Notes under the pieces: generated by a model
What the model saw: only the letters and a program-made list of their open reading frames with translations
What the model was told of the DNA's origin: nothing
Databases searched by the model: none
Origin: an uncultured Clostridia bacterium
GTDB taxonomy: Bacteria > Bacillota > Clostridia > Oscillospirales > Acutalibacteraceae
Length of the DNA: 5,144 nucleotides
Direction of reading: 5' to 3'
Assembly (NCBI GenBank): GCA_946497265.1
Contig: CAMMKL010000166.1
Coordinates: forward strand, 1 to 5,144
Made by a program: the position numbers and the translations under genes
Shown here: positions 1 to 5,144 of the stretch, one piece after another
Layout: each line of letters begins with the position of its first letter
How positions within the stretch are numbered: position 1 is the stretch's first letter

Positions 1-142
1 CCTCCTGCAACGCGGGCGCCTCCCGCGCGTCCCCCGCCACATGGTGCGCCGGCTTATCCAGCATGGATTGCACGCTTACCGGCGCGCCGCCGCCGATTTC
101 TACATTACCCGCTGTTATTTTCCTGCATCTTCTGCGCTCCAT
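1..142 (-). CDS. ispG: 4-hydroxy-3-methylbut-2-enyl diphosphate synthase IspG (GcpE), N-terminal fragment
   Basis: IspG is a cytoplasmic [4Fe-4S] enzyme that reduces MEcPP to HMBPP, the penultimate MEP step. Only the first 47 codons lie in the window; the rest runs past position 1. The start ATG 142 is fixed by AGGAGG 5 nt upstream and lies 1 nt after the rseP stop. The visible protein starts MERRRCRKITAGNVEIGGGA and continues PVSVQSMLDKPAHHVAGDAR. The basic N-terminus and the block VEIGGGAPVSVQSM match the GcpE start. After QSM the family usually reads TNT-x-T; here it is LDKPAHH, a departure from the common form. The cluster cysteines lie further on and cannot be checked. This stretch is more GC-rich than the rest of the window (about 75% in the last 60 bases by hand count). 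The position after rseP is the usual clostridial place for ispG. Confidence 0.85.
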   Translation of the reverse strand, partial: MERRRCRKITAGNVEIGGGAPVSVQSMLDKPAHHVAGDAREAPALQE

Positions 143-143
143 G

Positions 144-1223
144 TTATCCTCCTAGTCCGCTTCCCGTCGCTATCCTCAATACATCGCTGAAGGTAACCAA
201 AAGCATTAATCCAATTAAAAGGGCAAACCCTGCGGCGTGAACCCATCCTTCGTATTTAGCCGGTACCGGCTTCCTGCGGATCGCTTCCACAATCAAAAAC
301 ACGAGCCTGCCGCCGTCCAAGGCCGGCAAAGGCAAGAGGTTAACGATACCCAGGTTTACCGTAATGATAACCATGATCATCAAAAGGTTGTTAAACGCCT
401 CCAGAAAATTGGTCTCAAGTCCAACCGACACCGCCTGGCCAATAACGTCCGCTGCGCCTACCGGCCCAGCCATATCATTTAAGCCATATCTTCCGGTAAC
501 AAGCCCCGCAAGCCCCGACCAGACCATACGTACGGTAGAAACCGTCTCTGCTCCTGCCTGATGGAGCAAGGTTCCAAGATTCTTTTCTATGGGAGCCACA
601 TAAAAATCTAGCTGAAGGATTTTTTGGCCGTCCTGTTCTTTGCTTGCAAAGGTAACGTTTTTAAGGGTGACCTTCTCCCCATTGCGCAATACTTCCATAT
701 CTAGGGTAAAATCTTCTGCAGTTGCCAAAGCATAGGAAAGATCCCGCTGTGAAAGGATTTTATAACCATCTACGGAAAGAAATTGATCCCCCACCTGCAG
801 GCCTGTCGCCTGGGACGAAGCGTTATCCATAAACTGCGCTACCGTGGTAGAGCTAAAGGCGGGCTGCTGCGCCAAAAGGATGATCATAAGAACCAGCCCC
901 AGCACAATATTCATAACGCCGCCCATTATAACTACCAGGATGCGCTTCCACACCGGCTTGTTCCCAAAGGCGCCCGGATCGTCGCTTTCTTCGTCTTCCC
1001 CTTCCATGGCGCAGAAGCCGCCGATTGGAAGCAGGCGAAGGGCGTATTTTGTTTCCCCCTTTTGAAAATGGATTAGAGTCGGCCCCATGCCGATGGCAAA
1101 TTCATGCACGGTGATCCCCGAAAGCTTTGCCGTTACAAAATGGCCCAACTCATGAATAAAGATAATAAGCCCAAACAAAAGGACCGCTATGATGATAAGA
1201 AGTACGTTTAGAATAATAATCAC
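144..1223 (-). CDS. rseP: Site-2 zinc metalloprotease RseP/RasP, M50 family
   Basis: Membrane-embedded protease that cuts transmembrane substrates (anti-sigma factors, signal-peptide remnants) within the bilayer. From GTG 1223 it is 359 aa. Features in order: a first membrane helix (about 3-23) running into the zinc-binding HELGH (24-28, catalytic E25); LPIGGFCAMEGEDEESDDP (65-83), the membrane re-entrant region; a second helix (about 93-118); one PDZ domain (about 123-208) with GLQVGDQFLSVDG (141-153); GPVG (253-256); a third helix ending in NLLPLPALDGGR (295-306), which supplies the third zinc ligand D303; and a fourth helix (about 328-351). A single PDZ domain is usual for Gram-positive members, whereas E. 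coli RseP has two. An alternative GTG at 1259 would add 12 polar residues and overlap dxr by 32 nt; GTG 1223 gives MIIILNVLL, closer to the family start. It sits between dxr and ispG, with the ispG ribosome binding site spanning its last codons. Confidence 0.95.
   Translation of the reverse strand: MIIILNVLLIIIAVLLFGLIIFIHELGHFVTAKLSGITVHEFAIGMGPTLIHFQKGETKYALRLLPIGGFCAMEGEDEESDDPGAFGNKPVWKRILVVIMGGVMNIVLGLVLMIILLAQQPAFSSTTVAQFMDNASSQATGLQVGDQFLSVDGYKILSQRDLSYALATAEDFTLDMEVLRNGEKVTLKNVTFASKEQDGQKILQLDFYVAPIEKNLGTLLHQAGAETVSTVRMVWSGLAGLVTGRYGLNDMAGPVGAADVIGQAVSVGLETNFLEAFNNLLMIMVIITVNLGIVNLLPLPALDGGRLVFLIVEAIRRKPVPAKYEGWVHAAGFALLIGLMLLVTFSDVLRIATGSGLGG
148..153 (-). promoter_or_regulatory. Ribosome binding site of ispG
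   Basis: A perfect AGGAGG on the minus strand lies 5 nt before the ATG at 142, within the last three codons of rseP. It is the strongest Shine-Dalgarno site in the window and fixes the ispG start. Confidence 0.9.
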
Positions 1224-1227
1224 CCCA

Positions 1228-2379
1228 TTAGATTCCCGTTTTGTAATGTACAAACTCACGCGCCGCCCGGTCAGCGTCTAAGACATCTTTAAGACTGGCG
1301 GCAGGGGCGTCCGGCTGGCGCTGTACTGCTTCAAGTACAAGAGAACCAATTTCCAAAAACGGAATTTTGTTTTGCAAAAATAAGCTTACCGCCACCTCAT
1401 TTGCCCCATTGGCAGCGGCAGGCGCAAGGCCGCCGCGTTCCATGGCGGTTTTACATGCCCGTAAACAAACAAAGGTTTCGTAATCAGGCTCGTAAAAAGA
1501 TAACGTACCGGCCTTGGCCAAATCGAGCTGCCCCACTGGCGACGTGCACCTTTGCGGCCAGGTCAGCGCATATTGGATTGGGATCCGCATATCCGGCAAT
1601 CCGATCTGGGCGATAATGGAATGGTCTACATATTCAATCAAGGAATGGACGATGCTTTCCCGATGCACCACCACATCGATGCGGCTGGCCGGCATGCCGA
1701 ACAGCCACGAAGCCTCAATGAGCTCCAGCCCCTTGTTCATCATCGTGGCGGAGTCGATCGTCACTTTTGCTCCCATATCCCAGTTAGGATGTTTCAGTGC
1801 CTGTTCCGGGGTAACCTTTCTCAGTTCTTCTTTCGTCTTGCCGAAGAAAGGCCCTCCGGAAGCGGTAAGAATCAAACGGCTAAGAGCCTTGTTATCCGGG
1901 CAGCCTTGCAGGCATTGGAATATAGCCGAATGCTCGCTGTCTACCGGAAGGATCTTTACACCGTTTTTCCGGGCGGCCTCCATGACAAGCGCTCCCCCTG
2001 CCACCAAGGTCTCTTTGTTGGCCAGGGCCACATTCTTCTGCGCCTGTATGGCCGCCAACGTAGGCCGAAGCCCAACCATGCCGACCACGGAATTGAGAAC
2101 CACATCCGCAGCCGGAAGGCTGGCTGCCTCACAGAGTCCTTCCATTCCACTTAAAACGCGCACCGATAGGTCGGAAACCGCTGTTTTAAGGTCGGCAGCG
2201 GCCTTTTCTTCAAAGACCGCGACGGTTTTAGGGCGGAATTCGCGGATTTGTTCTTCCAGCCGTGTTATATTGCGGTATGCAGCAAGGGCCTCTACGTTTA
2301 ACCCTAGGTTACGCACCACCTCTAACGCCTGAGTCCCAATAGAACCCGTAGAACCTAAAATTGATAAGGAACGGACCAA
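1228..2379 (-). CDS. dxr: 1-deoxy-D-xylulose 5-phosphate reductoisomerase
   Basis: Cytoplasmic NADPH- and metal-dependent enzyme that converts DXP to MEP, the first committed step of the MEP isoprenoid pathway and the target of fosmidomycin. With a TTG start at 2379 the protein is 383 aa, a normal length; the N-terminus is then (M)VRSLSILGSTGSIG. Motifs: the NADPH-binding GSTGSIG (9-15); ALANKET (118-124); PVDSEHSAIFQCL (145-157), with metal-binding D147 and E149 and substrate-binding S148 (E. coli D150, E152, S151); TASGGPF (172-178); ATMMNKGLELIEA (211-222 region), with N215, K216 and metal ligand E219 (E. coli N227, K228, E231); and the flexible-loop HRESIVHSLIEY starting at H239. No in-frame ATG or GTG lies between the cdsA stop and GSTGSIG, so TTG is the best choice. 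A longer in-frame ATG at 2526 would overlap cdsA by 113 nt and add 49 residues with no family match. The TAA stop is 4 nt before rseP. Confidence 0.96.
   Translation of the reverse strand: MVRSLSILGSTGSIGTQALEVVRNLGLNVEALAAYRNITRLEEQIREFRPKTVAVFEEKAAADLKTAVSDLSVRVLSGMEGLCEAASLPAADVVLNSVVGMVGLRPTLAAIQAQKNVALANKETLVAGGALVMEAARKNGVKILPVDSEHSAIFQCLQGCPDNKALSRLILTASGGPFFGKTKEELRKVTPEQALKHPNWDMGAKVTIDSATMMNKGLELIEASWLFGMPASRIDVVVHRESIVHSLIEYVDHSIIAQIGLPDMRIPIQYALTWPQRCTSPVGQLDLAKAGTLSFYEPDYETFVCLRACKTAMERGGLAPAAANGANEVAVSLFLQNKIPFLEIGSLVLEAVQRQPDAPAASLKDVLDADRAAREFVHYKTGI
1234..1237 (-). promoter_or_regulatory. Weak ribosome binding site of rseP
   Basis: GGGA on the minus strand lies 10 nt before GTG 1223, inside the last codons of dxr. 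It is weak, and translation is probably helped by ribosomes finishing dxr only 4 nt upstream. Confidence 0.4.
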
Positions 2380-2382
2380 AGT

Positions 2383-2388
2383 ATCACC
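2383..2388 (-). promoter_or_regulatory. Ribosome binding site deciding the dxr TTG start
   Basis: GGTGAT on the minus strand is the 3' half of the full Shine-Dalgarno consensus AGGAGGTGAT. It ends 3 nt before TTG 2379, which is the spacing expected when this half pairs with the 16S tail. An AAAGGAAG further upstream (about 16 nt away) looks too distant to direct this start. Confidence 0.55.
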
Positions 2389-2413
2389 AACTTTTCTTCC
2401 TTTTGCTTCTTTA

Positions 2414-3238
2414 TTATGCACGGATGAGCGGCAGATATTGAACAAACAAATATACAACCGGCACGACGAAAATAACACTATCAAAACGATCCAAAACCCC
2501 GCCATGGCCCGGCAATACATTTCCAAAATCCTTGATATGGCACCCGCGTTTCACAAGCGAAAAACACAAATCCCCAAACACCGAAATTGCAGAACCAATC
2601 AAGGCCAATAACGCCATATTCAGATAATCAGCGCTTACCCCGCCCTCAAAAAGCCACTGCTCAAATACAACGTTGACCACCATCATCATGGCAACGCTGC
2701 ATACCAAACCGCCGATTACTCCTTCCGTCGTCTTTTTGGGGCTAATATCCGGACAAAGCTTATGTTTTCCAAAAAAGCTTCCTGCAAAATAGGCTCCGCC
2801 GTCGGCAAACCAGGGGATCCCGAGGCAGACCACCACGTAATATAGACCGTTAACAGGATCTGCCTGGTACATTGCAACTACCCGGGTAAGCGAAGCGGTA
2901 ATCAAAACCGCCATGCTGTATGCAACAGCAATGTCTTTGAAAGCGATTCTCTTATGCACGAATATCATAATGATAAACAAGAGCAAGCTATAAACATAAA
3001 ACGCCAATTCTTCAAAGCCTGTACCGCAAAGCATCGGCTGTGATGCGGCGTAAGCCAATGTGGCAGCAACAACCGGATAAATACGGAAAATATCCATGGC
3101 AGCAAATATTTCGCACATCGCCCAAACGCAAATACACGCGAATAAAAGGTTCATCACATAAGGGAAATAATCTGTTACAAAAAATACCGCTACAACAAAA
3201 AGGATACCGACGGCAGCCGACCGAATTCTTCTTGCCAT
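2414..3238 (-). CDS. cdsA: Phosphatidate cytidylyltransferase (CDP-diacylglycerol synthase)
   Basis: Integral membrane enzyme that makes CDP-diacylglycerol from CTP and phosphatidic acid, the branch point for bacterial phospholipids. The protein is 274 aa, within the normal range, with many hydrophobic segments (for example around 8-22, 28-47, 82-94, 132-141, 174-191, 205-221 and 254-268). The PROSITE-type CDS signature is complete at 227-253: S227, K230-R231, K236-D237, H245-G246-G247, D250-R251 and D253, with the preceding GD at 222-223. Other family blocks are WFADGGAYFAGSFFGKHKL (143-161) and SPKKTTEGVIGG (166-177). The start is ATG 3238 (MARRIRS), 2 nt after the uppS stop. The same frame stays open for 69 codons upstream inside uppS, but that part has no CdsA character. 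The TAA stop is 34 nt before the proposed dxr start. Confidence 0.97.
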   Translation of the reverse strand: MARRIRSAAVGILFVVAVFFVTDYFPYVMNLLFACICVWAMCEIFAAMDIFRIYPVVAATLAYAASQPMLCGTGFEELAFYVYSLLLFIIMIFVHKRIAFKDIAVAYSMAVLITASLTRVVAMYQADPVNGLYYVVVCLGIPWFADGGAYFAGSFFGKHKLCPDISPKKTTEGVIGGLVCSVAMMMVVNVVFEQWLFEGGVSADYLNMALLALIGSAISVFGDLCFSLVKRGCHIKDFGNVLPGHGGVLDRFDSVIFVVPVVYLFVQYLPLIRA

Positions 3239-3240
3239 GG

Positions 3241-3975
3241 TTATACCCCCCCAAATCGCCTGCTGCGCCGGGAAAACTCCTCCAGCGCATTGTCCAGGTC
3301 GCTCTTTTTGAAATCCGGCCACAGAACATCCATAATGATGTATTCCGCATAAGCCGACTGCCATAACAGGAAATTGGAAATACGGTTTTCCCCGCTCGGC
3401 CGAATAATCAGATCCGGATCCGGCTGGCCCGCAGTGTATAGGCATCTGCTGATCGTTTCTTCACAAATGCCGTCCACGGTTAGCACACCGTCTTTCACCT
3501 GTTGCGCAATCTGTTTGGCTGCCATAACGATCTCATCCCGTCCGCCATAATTCATAGCAATATTCAGCACCATCCCTGTTTTGGATGAAGAATCGTGTTC
3601 CACACGGGCAATCAGTTCCTGTAAATCCGGTGCAAATGCCGAAGTATCGCCTAAAAAACGCACGCGGATGTTTTCGTCCTGAAAATCGCGTAAGGCCTCT
3701 TCCAGATATTGTTTAAAGAGTTTCATCAAAGCAGAAACCTCTTCCTGTGGGCGCCTCCAATTTTCGGTAGAAAAGGCATATACGGTAAGAAAAGGGATGC
3801 CAATATTACTGCAATATTTGGTTATTGTCCTAAAATTCTGCGCCCCTACGGTGTGGCCGGCTGTGCGTGGCAAACCCCGTTTTTTGGCCCACCGACCGTT
3901 GCCATCCATAATTATGCCAAGATGCTTTGGTAAAATCCGCTCTTTTGAGTCCTCTGTTTTGGAGAACAACCCCAT
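3241..3975 (-). CDS. uppS: Undecaprenyl diphosphate synthase (isoprenyl transferase, cis-type)
   Basis: Cytoplasmic, membrane-associated cis-prenyltransferase that adds IPP units to farnesyl-PP to make C55 undecaprenyl-PP, the lipid carrier for peptidoglycan and wall polymers. At 244 aa it has the usual family length. Motifs: HLGIIMDGNGRWAKKRG (18-34), with the catalytic, Mg-binding Asp at 24 (equivalent to E. coli D26); AGHTVG (39-44); VYAFSTENWRRP (65-76); MNYGGRDEI (141-149); and PDPDLIIRPSGENRISNFLL (185-204), the C-terminal pyrophosphate-binding block, with RPSGE where E. coli has RTGGE. The start is ATG 3975, with AGGCGGG (3989-3983) 7 nt upstream as a moderate ribosome binding site. 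It is separated from frr by 84 nt containing a hairpin and lies 2 nt before cdsA. The last codons include a run of seven G that also serves as the cdsA ribosome binding site. Confidence 0.98.
   Translation of the reverse strand: MGLFSKTEDSKERILPKHLGIIMDGNGRWAKKRGLPRTAGHTVGAQNFRTITKYCSNIGIPFLTVYAFSTENWRRPQEEVSALMKLFKQYLEEALRDFQDENIRVRFLGDTSAFAPDLQELIARVEHDSSSKTGMVLNIAMNYGGRDEIVMAAKQIAQQVKDGVLTVDGICEETISRCLYTAGQPDPDLIIRPSGENRISNFLLWQSAYAEYIIMDVLWPDFKKSDLDNALEEFSRRSRRFGGV
3246..3252 (-). promoter_or_regulatory. Seven-G run acting as cdsA ribosome binding site
   Basis: On the minus strand seven consecutive G lie 7 nt before the cdsA ATG at 3238, within the two Gly codons and first base of the Val codon that end uppS. 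This is the only purine-rich SD-like stretch at the right distance and supports the ATG at 3238. The homopolymer could also be prone to slippage. Confidence 0.6.
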
Positions 3976-4005
3976 AGAAATTCCCGCCTATCTTCTTTGA
4001 TAATC

Positions 4006-4049
4006 TATGCACGGACAACGGGCCGCATCGCTGCCGCCCGTTGTGCATA
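4006..4049 (-). other. Structured hairpin in the frr-uppS gap
   Basis: On the transcribed (minus) strand ACAACGGGC (4044-4036) pairs perfectly over 9 bp with GCCCGTTGT (4023-4015). Inside this, after one G-G mismatch, GCA pairs with TGC and closes a GCGA tetraloop of the stable GNRA type. Outside, after a 4-nt one-sided bulge (4014-4011), TATGC (4049-4045) pairs with GCATA (4010-4006). In total about 17 bp form within 44 nt, in the only non-coding gap of any size in the window. No run of T follows the stem; the next bases are GATTATC. It is therefore not a standard intrinsic terminator. A role as an mRNA processing or stability element is only inferred. Confidence 0.75.
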
Positions 4050-4059
4050 AGTACCGTTA

Positions 4060-4614
4060 TTAGATTTCCATGATTTCTTTTTCTTTATCTTTGGCAATTA
4101 AGTCAATTTCTTTGCAGTATTTATCCGTTAATTTCTGCATTTTTTCTTCCGAATCCTTCAGATCGTCCTCCGTGATTTCAGAACTCTTTTTCATTGCCTT
4201 TAATTTTTCGATGGCGTCGCGCCGGATGGAACGAATCGCGATCTTAGCCTCTTCACACATTTTGCTGACGTCTTTTACAATTTCTCGGCGGCGGTCTTCC
4301 GTAAGCGGCGGGAACATTATACGGATAACCTTTCCGTCATTTTGGGGATTGATCCCAAGATCCGAAGTCTGGATCGCCTTCTCAATACCCCTGAGCACCG
4401 ACGCATCCCAAGGCTGAATGGTAAGTACGCGCGCCTCGCTGACCGAAACAGCAGCCAACTGATTGATCGCGGTCGGGACTCCGTAGTAATCCACCGAAAT
4501 CTTATCCAGGACGTTGGGATTTGCGCGGCCTGCGCGGATACCGGCATACTCGCTTGCAAGCCTCTTTTCGGTTTTTTTCATTTTTTCTTCCGCAACTGCA
4601 AAAACTTCTTTCAT
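4060..4614 (-). CDS. frr: Ribosome recycling factor (Frr/RRF)
   Basis: Cytoplasmic factor that, with EF-G, splits the post-termination ribosome into subunits. The protein is 184 aa, matching the family's usual 185. The chosen start ATG at 4614 gives the N-terminus MKEVFAVAEEKMKKTE. A longer in-frame reading would run back into pyrH and has no family support. Motifs seen: GIRAGRANPNVLDKI (25-39) and VDYYGVPTAINQLA (41-54), spanning the first helix of the three-helix bundle and the hinge into the beta domain; LTIQPWDASVL (64-74); GKVIRIMFPPLTEDRRREIV (94-113); and the basic pair R131-R132 in IRSIRRDA, a region known to be important for ribosome binding. The C-terminal helix is rich in Lys and Glu. 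A GAGGAG ribosome binding site lies 8 nt upstream, inside the end of pyrH. The TAA stop is followed by the 84-nt hairpin-containing gap before uppS. Confidence 0.98.
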   Translation of the reverse strand: MKEVFAVAEEKMKKTEKRLASEYAGIRAGRANPNVLDKISVDYYGVPTAINQLAAVSVSEARVLTIQPWDASVLRGIEKAIQTSDLGINPQNDGKVIRIMFPPLTEDRRREIVKDVSKMCEEAKIAIRSIRRDAIEKLKAMKKSSEITEDDLKDSEEKMQKLTDKYCKEIDLIAKDKEKEIMEI

Positions 4615-4616
4615 GA

Positions 4617-5144
4617 TCAAATCTCCTCTTCTACTAATGTGCCTACGGGCAATCCGCAAACGGCGTCTACAATATTGTCGGGACGGTCAATGCTGAAAAC
4701 CAAAATTGGAATATTATTATCTTTGCACAAGGAAGCCGCCGTGCTGTCCATCACTTGAAGCTCCTTGCTGAGCACATCCATAAAGGAAAGGGTCTCGTAT
4801 TTGACGGCTTCCGGATTTTTCTTGGGATCGCTGTCATACACACCGTCCACCATGGTAGCCTTCAGGATCACATCGGCGTCAATTTCTGCTGCGCGCAGCG
4901 CCGCAGCTGTGTCGGTAGAGAAAAACGGGTTTCCGGTACCGCATCCAAAAACAACTACGCGGCCTTTTTCCAAATGACGCACGGCACGGTTGCGAATATA
5001 GGGTTCGGCAACCTGCTGCATAGAAATAGCCGTTTGCACACGCACCGGGCCGCCCAACTGCTCCAAAGCGTCTGCCACGCCCAGGGGGTTAATTACGGTG
5101 GCAAGCATGCCCATAGGGTCGGCGCGCGTACGATCCATATTGCC
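4617..5144 (-). CDS. pyrH: UMP kinase PyrH (uridylate kinase), partial, N-terminus outside window
   Basis: Cytoplasmic UMP kinase of the amino-acid-kinase fold, converting UMP and ATP to UDP and ADP for pyrimidine nucleotide synthesis. The frame is open to the window edge, so 175 C-terminal residues are seen of a protein usually near 240; roughly the first 65 are missing. An in-frame ATG at 5138 is internal, because the residues around it (GNMDRTRADPMGMLATVIN) are the conserved PyrH segment. Numbering from the first visible residue, other family blocks are RVQTAISMQQVAEPYI (35-50), GTGNPFFSTDTAAALRAAEI (69-88), DVILKATMVDGVYDSDPKKN (91-110) and VMDSTAASLCKDNNIPI (131-147). The usual AGGTGNP is GCGTGNP here. 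The C-terminus keeps the family ending GTLVE, followed by EEI. The TGA stop lies 2 nt before the frr start, and the gene's last codons carry the frr ribosome binding site, so the two are probably translationally coupled. Identity is very secure. Confidence 0.97.
   Translation of the reverse strand, partial: GNMDRTRADPMGMLATVINPLGVADALEQLGGPVRVQTAISMQQVAEPYIRNRAVRHLEKGRVVVFGCGTGNPFFSTDTAAALRAAEIDADVILKATMVDGVYDSDPKKNPEAVKYETLSFMDVLSKELQVMDSTAASLCKDNNIPILVFSIDRPDNIVDAVCGLPVGTLVEEEI
4623..4628 (-). promoter_or_regulatory. Ribosome binding site of frr
   Basis: On the minus strand GAGGAG sits 8 nt before the frr ATG at 4614. It lies within the last Glu codons of pyrH and fixes the frr start over the longer reading that extends into pyrH. 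Confidence 0.85.

Noticed and set aside
1514..2332. A 272-codon plus-strand open frame, with a 200-codon one overlapping it, opposite dxr
   Set aside because: It lies entirely antisense to a gene with all dxr motifs, its translation is low-complexity and Ser/Arg-rich with no recognisable domain, and no good ribosome binding site was noted. It is a shadow frame.
2415..2424. The 10-mer TATGCACGGA, found here at the end of cdsA and again at 4006-4015
   Set aside because: Only two copies, one of them inside coding sequence. A shared 10-mer within 5 kb is weak evidence for a repeat and is best treated as chance.
2380..2526. N-terminal extension of Dxr to ATG 2526
   Set aside because: It would overlap cdsA by 113 nt, its residues have no Dxr character, and the Dxr family begins only a few residues before the GSTGSIG motif.
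4006..4049. The frr-uppS hairpin as a rho-independent terminator
   Set aside because: No T-run follows the stem on the minus strand (GATTATC instead) and none follows on the plus strand, so it does not meet the usual criteria.
3976..4059. A promoter for uppS in the frr-uppS gap
   Set aside because: TTGTCC resembles a -35 box, but no convincing -10 box sits 16-18 nt downstream (the AT-rich TAGATTATC is too close), and the box is part of the hairpin stem.
4612..4659. Longer reading of frr starting at 4659
   Set aside because: It overlaps the end of pyrH and adds 15 residues unlike RRF. ATG 4614 has a good GAGGAG site and yields the standard length.

Overview
The window is a single block of housekeeping genes, all on the minus strand, reading from position 5144 down to position 1: pyrH (5' part cut off by the window edge), frr, uppS, cdsA, dxr, rseP and the first 47 codons of ispG. 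This gene order (UMP kinase, ribosome recycling factor, undecaprenyl-PP synthase, CDP-DAG synthase, DXP reductoisomerase, site-2 protease, then ispG) is typical of Firmicutes, and having ispG straight after rseP points to Clostridia rather than Bacillus. Strong Shine-Dalgarno sites, a single-PDZ RasP/RseP and clostridial-type motif variants agree with this. Overall GC looks close to 50%. I cannot name a genus from the sequence.

Layout: junctions are very tight, as expected for a co-transcribed operon. The gaps are 2 nt (pyrH-frr), 84 nt (frr-uppS), 2 nt (uppS-cdsA), 34 nt (cdsA-dxr), 4 nt (dxr-rseP) and 1 nt (rseP-ispG). The only real non-coding space is the 84-nt frr-uppS gap, and about half of it is a strong hairpin. 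No gene-free stretch exceeds 300 bases. I see no tRNA, rRNA, mobile element, CRISPR array, convincing internal promoter or intrinsic terminator. The longer plus-strand open frames are antisense shadows of these genes.

Function: pyrH makes UDP for nucleotide pools and frr recycles ribosomes. The rest of the cluster concerns the envelope and isoprenoids. Dxr and IspG are the second and sixth enzymes of the MEP pathway that makes IPP and DMAPP. UppS condenses IPP into the C55 lipid carrier for cell-wall synthesis. CdsA makes CDP-diacylglycerol for phospholipids. RseP cuts membrane-embedded substrates such as anti-sigma factors and signal-peptide remnants.

I found no undescribed system here. The points worth a second look are small: the structured hairpin in the frr-uppS gap; a run of seven G at the uppS/cdsA junction, where a one-base slip would give an in-frame UppS-CdsA fusion; non-ATG starts on dxr and rseP; and an unusual, GC-rich start to IspG.
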